DNA of 12,661 nucleotides from Parafannyhessea sp902761955 (GTDB lineage: Bacteria > Actinomycetota > Coriobacteriia > Coriobacteriales > Atopobiaceae). A model generated the notes under the pieces. That model had not been told where the DNA came from and made no database searches. It saw only the letters and a list, made by a program, of their open reading frames with translations. Of the stretch, positions 1 to 7,100 are shown piece after piece. Position 1 is the stretch's first letter, and each line of letters starts with the position of its first letter. Where the stretch lies: positions 1 through 12,661 of the forward strand of contig CACWMM010000051.1 in assembly GCA_902761955.1 (NCBI GenBank). The letters are read 5' to 3'. The translations under genes and the position numbers were made by a program.

Positions 1-2
1 AA

Positions 3-93
3 TGGCGGAGGAGGAGGGATTCGAACCCTCGTACCCGCGAAGCGGGTAAACGGTTTTCGAGACCGCCGCATTCAACCACTCTGCCACCCCTCC
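3..93 (-). tRNA. tRNA-Ser (anticodon CGA)
   Basis: Class II serine tRNA that reads UCG codons. On the minus strand the acceptor arm GGAGGGG (5' end at 93) pairs with CTCCTCC, followed by G73 and an encoded CCA at 5-3. The anticodon loop CTCGAAA gives anticodon CGA at 59-57. A long variable arm (TACCCGC / GCGGGTA around a 3-base loop) marks it as a serine type. The T arm GAGGG-TTCGAAT-CCCTC is canonical. It lies 52 bases downstream of tRNA-Ser(GGA) on the same strand. I see no convincing promoter of its own in that gap, so it is probably read through from the upstream tRNA or has a weak promoter. Confidence 0.97.
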
Positions 94-111
94 GTGGGGT
101 ATTGGCTATCT

Positions 112-135
112 AAAAGTGGCGCCCGAAGGCGCCAC
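112..135 (-). terminator. Hairpin with short T-run between the two serine tRNAs
   Basis: On the minus strand GTGGCGCC and GGCGCCAC form a perfect 8-bp stem closed by a TTCG tetraloop (positions 135-116), followed directly by TTTTAG (115-110). The stem is very stable, but the T-run has only four bases. It would end or attenuate transcription leaving tRNA-Ser(GGA), and it could also act as a processing spacer if both tRNAs share a transcript. Confidence 0.65.
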
Positions 136-145
136 AGGGCTTTTC

Positions 146-236
146 TGGCGGAGAGTCTGGGATTTGAACCCAGGATACGCTTTAGGCGTATACACGATTT
201 CCAATCGTGCTCCTTCGGCCACTCGGACAACTCTCC
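146..236 (-). tRNA. tRNA-Ser (anticodon GGA)
   Basis: Class II serine tRNA for UCC/UCU codons. On the minus strand the acceptor GGAGAGT (5' end at 236) pairs with ACTCTCC, followed by G73 and an encoded CCA at 148-146. The anticodon stem CACGA/TCGTG encloses the loop TTGGAAA, with GGA at 202-200. The variable arm ATACGC-CTAAA-GCGTAT is long, as expected for serine. The T loop is TTCAAAT. It is the first gene of the minus-strand pair, with a promoter just upstream (254-283). Confidence 0.97.
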
Positions 237-253
237 TCAAAACCGCAGAAGCA

Positions 254-283
254 AGTATACATTACTTTGCCCCCTTGTGTGAA
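254..283 (-). promoter_or_regulatory. Promoter of the serine tRNA pair
   Basis: On the minus strand TTCACA (283-278) and TATACT (259-254) are separated by 18 bases, close to sigma-70/SigA consensus. Transcription would start near 247, about 10 bases before the tRNA 5' end, a normal short leader for a tRNA gene. Confidence 0.6.
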
Positions 284-482
284 GCCCATTATTTCTACAA
301 TTCTTGCCCACGAGGCCAAGCGGGGATGAAGCCGGCTAAAGCGTACGGCAAAATGGCTCGGGCGGCGCGCTCGCCATCCAACGCACGCGCGCCATACGCG
401 GCGATTCGTGCGCCACCACACCCAAGAACGGCTATATTCGTAGTTCGCATCATTACGTACCCAACAACGCAGGGAGAAGAAC

Positions 483-1421
483 GTGATTCCTGAGCTCATA
501 TCCTCGTCTGGGCCAGACGTTACCGCGGTTGCCATCCCCGCATGGCTCGACGCGTCCGCCGTGGCCGTAGGCTCCGTCTCAGGCGTGCTCGTCGCAACGG
601 AGCGCAAGCTCGACCTCGTGGGCTTCATCGTGCTCGCCATGCTCGGCGGTCTGGGAGGCGGCCTCATCCGCGATCTCATCATCCAGCACAACGACGTCTA
701 CATGGTCAACTCGCCGTACGCCATCCCCATGACGGTCCTCGTCGGTTGCGGCGGCTTTCTCTTCCCCAGCCTGCTCACGCGGTTCCCGCACCTCATCGAG
801 TGGGTCGACATCATCTCCGTCGGCCTGTTCGTGGCTGCCGGATCCGACAAGGCCATCGTGTACCACATGAACCCGTGGGCCGTCGTGCTCATGGGCACCG
901 TCACCGGCGTCGGCGGCGGCATGCTCCGCGACATCTTCCTCGGCAACACCCCGCGCATCTTCCAGCGCAGCAACTTCTACGCCATCTGCGCCGTCGCGGG
1001 TTCCATCGCGTTCTACATGTTCATCATCCACGCCAACGTCACGGGCGAGTGGGCCACGGCCATCAGCGTCGCCATCGTCATCCTCATGCGCCGCCTGTCG
1101 CTGCACTTCAACATCCTCTCCCCGGCAAACGTGGACCTCGCCCCCATCGTCACAAAGAAGGTTCGGGTCATCTACCACCTGGCGCAGGAAGATGGGAAAG
1201 AGAACTCCAAGCGCATCCTTCGCAAGTTCGAGGGGCGCGACGGCTACCAGATAACCTACGTGCAGCAGCCATCCCCAGACGACGCGCACTCCCAGTCCGG
1301 AGAGGCAGACGCTCCCCGCACGCGCGTTATCGACAGGATAGAGATCGAGGATGACATCCCAGGGGAAGCCTCCCAAGGCATCACGCCGCAAGACATCAGC
1401 GACAACCAGCAAAACTCCTAG
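483..1421 (+). CDS. TRIC/UPF0126-family membrane protein (YicG-like)
   Basis: A 312-residue integral membrane protein of the bacterial TRIC (UPF0126) family. Members are trimeric channels or transporters; YicG-like members have been linked to glycine or cation movement, but the substrate cannot be read from sequence. The two inverted UPF0126 repeats are visible through their hallmark GxGGGxxRD motifs, GGLGGGLIRD at residues 55-64 and GVGGGMLRD at 142-150. About seven membrane helices span residues 22-208. The start is GTG at 483 with AGGGAG at 471-476, six bases upstream. Odd feature: typical members end near residue 205-210, whereas this one carries about 100 more hydrophilic residues. The extension has a basic first part (TKKVRV, KRILRKF) and an acidic, likely disordered end. 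The gene stands alone on the plus strand, divergent from the tRNAs. No riboswitch was recognised upstream. Confidence 0.9.
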   Translation: MIPELISSSGPDVTAVAIPAWLDASAVAVGSVSGVLVATERKLDLVGFIVLAMLGGLGGGLIRDLIIQHNDVYMVNSPYAIPMTVLVGCGGFLFPSLLTRFPHLIEWVDIISVGLFVAAGSDKAIVYHMNPWAVVLMGTVTGVGGGMLRDIFLGNTPRIFQRSNFYAICAVAGSIAFYMFIIHANVTGEWATAISVAIVILMRRLSLHFNILSPANVDLAPIVTKKVRVIYHLAQEDGKENSKRILRKFEGRDGYQITYVQQPSPDDAHSQSGEADAPRTRVIDRIEIEDDIPGEASQGITPQDISDNQQNS

Positions 1422-1510
1422 CAGCCCGCGGCTGTCGACGCTGCGTCATCGGTTGCCGCAGCCAGCTGCAAGCAACGCCGCAAGCAGCACGGTCCGCACA
1501 CCATCTCGCT

Positions 1511-1555
1511 TAAAAAGACGCCGCCGAGAAAAGCCTCATGCTCTTCTCGGCGGCG
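1511..1555 (-). terminator. Terminator of typA, possibly also used by the TRIC gene
   Basis: CGCCGCCGAGAA (1519-1530) and TTCTCGGCGGCG (1544-1555) form a perfect 12-bp stem with a 13-base loop. Read on the minus strand the stem is followed by TCTTTTTA (1518-1511), a proper intrinsic terminator 66 bases after the last typA reading-frame stop. Read on the plus strand it is followed only by CATTCTTAC, so it would be a weaker terminator for the TRIC gene, whose stop is about 100 bases upstream. Confidence 0.8.
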
Positions 1556-1621
1556 CATTCTTACACTTGTCTCTCACGTTGCCCGAGCCCCGCGAACGCG
1601 AGGCTCGGCCAGTCGCAAGAC

Positions 1622-1768
1622 CTACTTGTTCACCAGGCCGTTCCTGACGCGCCACTTGCGGCGCTCCGTCTCGGAGAGGATGCGCTTGCGCATGCGGATG
1701 CTCTTCGGGGTAACCTCGACCAGCTCGTCGTCCATGATGTACTCAAGGGCCTCCTCGAGCGTAAACGT
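1622..1768 (-). pseudogene. typA: Detached C-terminal end of TypA (frameshifted remnant)
   Basis: From about 1768 to the TAG at 1624-1622 the minus strand encodes TFTLEEALEYIMDDELVEV and the following lysine/arginine-rich stretch that ends RNGLVNK. This is the conserved C-terminal end of TypA/BipA (TLEEALE(Y/F)I..DELVEVTP.SIR.RKR). It is one frame away from the upstream 567-residue TypA frame, so the two parts cannot be made as one protein without a +1 shift. No start codon with a ribosome-binding site precedes the piece, so it is unlikely to be translated on its own. The break could be real or an assembly or sequencing error. The strong conservation of the tail suggests the change is recent. 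Confidence 0.85.
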
Positions 1769-3446
1769 CCTGCACCGCGATGTCCGCGGTGGAGGAGCGC
1801 TGGTTGCCAAGCTGCTTTGTGCGGGCCACGTTCACGACCATGTCACCGGGCTTGGAGCGCTCGCCCACGAGCATGCCCTCGTAGCAGTCGTCGCCAGGCG
1901 CCACAAACAGCTGACCGCGCTCTTGCAGGGTGCCCAGCGCGTACGCAACGGCCTTCTCGGTCGACATGGAGATCATGGCACCGTTCTGGCGGCCGCCGAT
2001 CTCGCCGGCAAACGGGCCGTACTCCAGGAAGTTGTGATAGAACACGGCCTCGCCGTGCGTCACGTTCATGATGCGGGTCTTCAGGCCCATGATGCCGCGC
2101 GTGGGGATGTGGAACTCGAGGTGAGTTTGCTGGATGCCTGCGCTCATGTTGCTCATGGTGCCGCCGGCGTTGCCAAACACCTCGATGACCTTGCCGGAGC
2201 ACTCGTTCGGGCACTCGACCACGGCCTCCTCGATCGGCTCGAGCTTGTTGCCGTTCTCGTCCTTCTTGAACAGGACCTTCGGGCGGCCAACCTGGAACTC
2301 GAAGCCCTCGCGGCGCATCTGCTCCATCAGGACGGACAGGTGCAGGATGCCGCGTCCCGCAACCTCGACGCCCGTCTTGTCCGGAGTCTCCTCGATGCGC
2401 ATGGTCACGTTGTTCTCGCGCTCCTGCTCCAGACGCTCCTTCAGCTGGCGGCCGCCAACGATGTCGCCCTCGCGGCCAACAAGCGGGCTCGTGCTGGGCT
2501 CGAAGATGATGGAGAGCGTGGGCGGGTCGATCTCGATCGGGTCAAGCTCGACGGGGTTCTCGGGGTCGGTGTACACGTCGCCGATGTCGGTGGAGTCAAG
2601 GCCCACCACGGCTGCGATGTCGCCGGCCTCTGCCTGCGTGCACTCCTTGCGGCCCAGGTAGTCAAACGTGAACAGCTGCTTCACCTGGCTCATGGCGCGC
2701 GAGCCGTCGTTCTTCACCACCAGGATCTTGTCGCCTGCGTGGATAGTACCAGAATAGATGCGGCCGATGCCAATGCGGCCCACGTAGTCGGAGTGGTCCA
2801 CGGTCACGCACTGCATGGCCAGCGGTCCGTCCACGTCCACGTCCGGCGCGGGCAGCGCGTCCACGATCATGTCCAGCAGCGGGTACATGTCCATGTTGCC
2901 GTCGTCCGGGTCAAGGCGCGCGTAGCCGTTCACGGCGGACGCGTACGCCACGTGCTCCATGGCAAACTCAAGCTGGTCGTCGTCGGCACCCAGGTCCATC
3001 ATCAGGTCTAGGCAGTCGTTCAGCGCCTTCTCGGGGTTCGCGCCCTCGCGGTCGATCTTGTTGATGCACACCATGATGCGCAGGTTCGCCGCAATGGCGT
3101 GCGAAAGCACAAAGCGCGTCTGCGGCATGGGGCCCTCGGCCGCGTCCACCAGCAGCACGGCGCCGTCAGCCATCTTCAGCACGCGCTCGACCTCGCCGCC
3201 AAAGTCCGCGTGGCCCGGCGTGTCGATCACGTTGATCTTCACGTCCTTGTACTCGATAGAGATGTTCTTCGCCAGGATCGTGATGCCGCGCTCGCGCTCC
3301 TGGTCGTTGGAGTCAAGCACGCGCTCCTGAACCTGCTGGTTCTCGCGGAAGGCGTGCGTCGCCTTCAGCATCTGGTCAACCAGCGTCGTCTTGCCGTGGT
3401 CGACGTGCGCGATGATTGCGATATTCCTGATGTGCTCCTGGAGCAT
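1743..3446 (-). CDS. typA: Ribosome-associated GTPase TypA/BipA, C-terminus lost by frameshift
   Basis: Translational GTPase related to EF-G that binds the 70S ribosome and supports ribosome assembly and stress or cold growth. G motifs are all present: G1 AHVDHGKTT, G2 RGITI, G3 DTPGHADF, G4 NKID, G5 SAVNG. The domain II and domain III/V regions follow (for example RGILHLSVLMEQMRREG and GTMSNMSAGIQQT). I chose ATG at 3446 over the TTG at 3464: GAAGAGG lies five bases upstream of the ATG, and MLQEHIRNIAIIAHVDHGK has the usual short N-terminus. The frame then runs off after STADIAVQ into an aberrant tail (DVYARGGP) and stops at 1743. The last ~48 family residues are encoded just beyond in another frame (1622-1768). 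Relative to the family spacing AV-8 residues-TLEE, only about 10 of the 24 expected bases remain, fitting a 14-base deletion at about 1769-1770. If real, the protein lacks the end of the BipA-specific C-terminal domain and is probably impaired. Confidence 0.93.
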   Translation of the reverse strand: MLQEHIRNIAIIAHVDHGKTTLVDQMLKATHAFRENQQVQERVLDSNDQERERGITILAKNISIEYKDVKINVIDTPGHADFGGEVERVLKMADGAVLLVDAAEGPMPQTRFVLSHAIAANLRIMVCINKIDREGANPEKALNDCLDLMMDLGADDDQLEFAMEHVAYASAVNGYARLDPDDGNMDMYPLLDMIVDALPAPDVDVDGPLAMQCVTVDHSDYVGRIGIGRIYSGTIHAGDKILVVKNDGSRAMSQVKQLFTFDYLGRKECTQAEAGDIAAVVGLDSTDIGDVYTDPENPVELDPIEIDPPTLSIIFEPSTSPLVGREGDIVGGRQLKERLEQERENNVTMRIEETPDKTGVEVAGRGILHLSVLMEQMRREGFEFQVGRPKVLFKKDENGNKLEPIEEAVVECPNECSGKVIEVFGNAGGTMSNMSAGIQQTHLEFHIPTRGIMGLKTRIMNVTHGEAVFYHNFLEYGPFAGEIGGRQNGAMISMSTEKAVAYALGTLQERGQLFVAPGDDCYEGMLVGERSKPGDMVVNVARTKQLGNQRSSTADIAVQDVYARGGP

Positions 3447-3487
3447 GTTTACCTCTTCTGTCAATTCAGCGGTGCAACCTGCAAAAC

Positions 3488-3496
3488 TTTATAGCA
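3488..3496 (-). promoter_or_regulatory. Extended -10 promoter candidate for typA
   Basis: On the minus strand TGCTATAAA (3496-3488) is an extended -10 element (TGnTATAAA). It lies 42 bases before the typA ATG, giving a leader of about 35 bases. No good -35 hexamer is present at 17 bases, which is tolerated with an extended -10. Confidence 0.45.
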
Positions 3497-3544
3497 CGCA
3501 GGCACATGCAAGACCGCCACCTGCCGCTTTCCATCTAAACTGCT

Positions 3545-3595
3545 CGCGGCAGGCAGCCTCAAGACCAAGGCCGGCCTGCCGCGCGTCTGTTTTTT
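3545..3595 (+). terminator. Stem-loop with plus-strand T-run, between minus-strand genes
   Basis: CGCGGCAGGC (3545-3554) and GCCTGCCGCG (3574-3583) form a perfect 10-bp stem. The loop contains a further GCCT/AGGC pairing. A run of six T (3590-3595) follows on the plus strand, seven bases after the stem. On the minus strand the hairpin sits 35 bases after the stop of the 154-residue gene, but only GTTTAG follows it. It may therefore end the upstream minus-strand operon inefficiently while blocking plus-strand antisense transcription. Confidence 0.5.
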
Positions 3596-3617
3596 CTCGG
3601 GCGAGAAGGACGTGCCC

Positions 3618-4082
3618 TCACAGCAGGGGCTCTAGCTCCCCTGCGGGCGCGGGATCGGTCCAGGCAAATCCCTCGCCCGTACCTTTGCCCTTGAAGTAGG
3701 AGTATGCCGAGTATGACCTATAGCCCTTCTCGCCAAACTCCAGCAACAAGGCGTCCTGGTACGTGCCGGTTTCGTCCGCCACGGCTCCCACGTACGTGAT
3801 GGCGTAGCGCACGGGCGTGCCAACGCCGGATTCCGCGTCACCATGCACCCGCGCAAGCTCGCGCACCTTGTCGCGCGCGCCCTCGAGGCACTCCTCTATC
3901 CCGTCGTCAGAAAACGAGAAGGACGCGACGTTTCCCTTGGCATCCGATGCCACCAGCAGCACGTTCACGTCCTCGCCGGCGGCCAGCAGGTCCAAGGCAT
4001 CCCCCATGAGCGCTGCCGAGAGCCGGTCGAGCTCCGGCGAGATGCCATCGGCCCTCGTTTCGTCTTCGCGTGTGCCAGACAT
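3618..4082 (-). CDS. Small acidic protein of unknown function, partner of the M28-like gene
   Basis: A predicted soluble, acidic protein of 154 residues; I do not recognise the family. No signal peptide or membrane helix is visible. It appears to start with a helix (SPELDRLSAALMGDALDLL), then a strand (VNVLLVASD), a helical EECLEGARDKVREL segment, and further strands (VRYAITYVGAV, DALLLEFGE), ending in an aromatic SYSAYSYFKGKG segment. This looks like a compact alpha/beta fold. ATG at 4082 is preferred over TTG at 4097 because AGGCGG lies four bases upstream of the ATG. It begins 31 bases after the stop of the giant M28-like gene on the same strand, so the two are very likely co-transcribed. 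This suggests a shared role, which is inference. Confidence 0.8.
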   Translation of the reverse strand: MSGTREDETRADGISPELDRLSAALMGDALDLLAAGEDVNVLLVASDAKGNVASFSFSDDGIEECLEGARDKVRELARVHGDAESGVGTPVRYAITYVGAVADETGTYQDALLLEFGEKGYRSYSAYSYFKGKGTGEGFAWTDPAPAGELEPLL

Positions 4083-4113
4083 GCGTCCGCCTTTCAAATT
4101 CCTGTCGCCTGCC

Positions 4114-7100
4114 TTACGAGCGACGAATCAGCTCTGCGATCAGGTCGCTTACCGCCACCACCTGGGACGGGTTCACGTTCTCCGGCACGTCGTCCGAGGT
4201 TGCGGAAAGCGCCGGCACGCCGTCCGGGCTCATGCCCATGAGCGTCGTCGCGCGCACGGAGTTCTGCATGGCCAGGGTCGCGTCGGTCTCCCCCCAGTCG
4301 AGCTTCGCCCTGCCCAGCGGAATGTGCAGGTCCTTCGCGATGCTCATGAGCATCCTGCCCATGCGCCTGTCAGAGCGGCGCGTGTTCGTGCGACCCTCGT
4401 GCGTCAGGAACACGAGATCGCCCGCGCCCACGGAGTCCAGGTTCACCAGGAAGGCGCCGCGGATGTCACCGCGGTGTTCCGCCAGGAAGTGCTTCATGCC
4501 CGCATGGTCCACGTTCGAGGCGCCCAGCGCAACAAAGTAGATGTCGTGCGCCAGCAACTCGTCGTTGCTCATGCCGAGTATCGCCTGACGCAGGTCCTCC
4601 TGCGTGGGCTCCTGTCCGGCAACCTCGGTCCCGGCATAGGCGTCAGCAGGCGCCGCACCCGGTGCGTACCCGTCAGCAGCGTAGCCCTGGGCATCCGCGG
4701 CAACATCTGCGCCAGCACCAGGCTCGGCCTGCTGGTAGGCAGATTCGTCCACCGGATACAGGTCGTAGCCCTCCGCCTCCTCAGAAGCGGCACCTGCCTG
4801 GGGCTGGTCGCCATACCCATCGCCGTAAGCCTGCTGGACGTCGTATGGAACCTGCTGGTCATACGGTGCCTGATCGTCGTACGGCTGGCCACTGTACGGC
4901 TGGTCGCCATAAGAGTTGGAAGCGTCGGCACCGTCGCCCTCCACGACCCTAAAGCCAGAGCGCGTGGTGGCACCGCCCTTCCAGTCTCCGCGGCGACCAG
5001 AGCCGCCGTTCTTCTCGTCCTCGTCAAAGTGCTCCCAGTCGCCAATCTTGCGACCGTCCGTCTTCGCGTCGAAGTCGTCTCCCACGCCAAGCCACTCTCC
5101 CATGGACTGCTGCTCCGGCTCTGGGTCGCGGCGCTTCTCCCTGTTGCCAAAAAGGGACGAGAAGCGCTTGCGCGCCGCGGCAGCTTGCGCCTTTCTGGTT
5201 CGCTCGGCGCTTCCGCTCAGGCGGCTGGCTTCGTCTTGCATGGCGTGTGCGCCGTTGACCAGGCCAATCGGCTCGCGCGTGCCAAGCGGGGCGGAGTCCA
5301 CCTTCTCGGCACCGGCCGCAATGGGCGTGCGCCCGGTGCGAAGCGCGCCGGAGTCGCCAATGTTGCCCGTACCAAACGGGTCGGTCGTCGCCTCACTGGG
5401 ATCCGGCAGGTCAAACAGCACGGCACGACGCGCCATGCTGTTGTGTGCCGGCCGGAACTCGCTACGGCCCCAGCTCGGGTCGTCAATCGGCCGCGGCGCC
5501 GGAATCTTCTCTGCAGGGGTGTCATCCTCGATGGGCGCGTCCAACCCAGACGCGTCCTTGGCGGCAAGCTCCTCCTCAGGAACCTCCTCGTTCGGAACAA
5601 AGCTGTAGCCAGACATGGCGCCAGTCGCATCCGCGTCGGAAGGCATCTGCGAGTCGGGCTCTTCCGCAACGTCCTCCATCATGCCGGTGTCGTCTTCGGT
5701 CTCTGCGACAGCGTTGCCGCCAGCGTCCTGCGGCTCGTCCGCACCGTCTGCGGTCTCGGCCACCGGCCCGTTATCTACCTCGTCCGCGGGCCCGAAGGTC
5801 TCCTCCGGCGCCGCCTCGGCCGCCGGCTCCTCAATCGGCTCCGTGGGCAGATTATCCTGCTCGGTAGTATCATCCGCCAAGGCAGGCTCCTCGGACGCGA
5901 CGTCGCCCGCGTGCTCCACGTAGGTCGGCATGGGCTCAACGCTATCGGCGTACTCGTCCCTCAGAGTCGCGGGGCGCAGCGGCTTCAGGTGAGCCGTTGC
6001 CTCAAGCTCGTCGAACGCCGCGGTATCGTCCACGGCCTCATTCGCGGCTTCCTCCTCCGCTACCGGCTCTTGGTAAGACGGCGCTCCCACGTCAGGCAAC
6101 TGCGAGTCATCCGCCTTGGAATCGTCAATCACCTCGTAGTCCTCTATTACCGGAGCGTCATCCCCAAAGGAATCGACTCCAAAGGTAGTTGCGGGTGCAT
6201 ACGTCACGTCCGCACTCGCTTCGGTTTCGGGCTCATAGTCTGGCTTGGGCTCATATGCTGTTGCAGGCTCAGCTTCGAGTGCGGGTTCGCTCTCAGGTTC
6301 CGCCTCTTGCTCAGACGACGCATCATATGCCTCGACAGTCGAGACAACCTCGTAGTCATGGTCGTCGTATGCGTCATCGTCAGCCGTCGTGTCAACGCGG
6401 TAGTCATCGTCGTAATCCGTCGAGTTCTCCTCGGCATGCGGCTGCTCTGCCCAATCGTTAGCAGATTCCTGCGAGACGGGCTCATGCCCCTGCGTCGAGT
6501 CAACGTTGGCAGTGTCTTCGCTCGGCTCACTGTTTCCATAGTCTTCCAGATGAAGCACCGGCATGTCCGCCGTCGAGTCAACCGGCAGCGGCTCCTCGCT
6601 TCTCGCCGCAAACCTTGCACTCTTCTGACGGTCGCCATGCCCGGCAAACAGAGACTTCAGCTTCGCAAGGAAGCCGGATGCCTTTCGCTTCTCTTCCGGT
6701 TGAGCGGTTCCGACGTCAATCAGCTTGTCCGATGTCCCATCATCCGCCGCACCATCGACGGTCGTGTCGGCCGCCGCAGCGCCCGCAGCTTTCTCGGCCA
6801 AAGCGCCTTCGTCCTTCTCGACATCATCGCTTTTGACAGCAGGTGCGTCATAGTAGTAAGGCTCGGAATCGCCGTTGTCTACGGGGATGAGAAACTCGTC
6901 GTCCTCTGCAGTTACCTGCTCGGCATCCGCAGAGTCATCCTCTGCAGAATCCTCGACCAAGTAATCCTCGTCCAGCGCCGTATCGGCCTCGTCCCATTCC
7001 TGTTCCGGCGCCAAGTCGAAGTCCGACGTGGCTGCCTTTTCCTCAGGCTCCGTCGCCTGTGCACCTTCCGGCTCTGCAGTGGTCGCAGGCTCGACCGCAT

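Noticed and set aside
300..482. Riboswitch upstream of the TRIC gene (glycine type considered)
   Set aside because: The conserved glycine aptamer elements are not present. Only a 7-bp GC inverted repeat (364-370 with 387-393) was found, which is common by chance at this base composition.
1743..1800. Programmed +1 frameshift in typA
   Set aside because: No slippery run, rare-codon pause or stem-loop is seen at the junction, and a +1 shift would still leave about four or five conserved residues missing. A deletion or sequence error explains the site better.
1626..3011. A 461-codon open frame on the plus strand opposite typA
   Set aside because: Same GC-rich shadow effect: composition is His/Val/Leu-rich and no family is recognisable, while the opposite strand encodes TypA with all G motifs.
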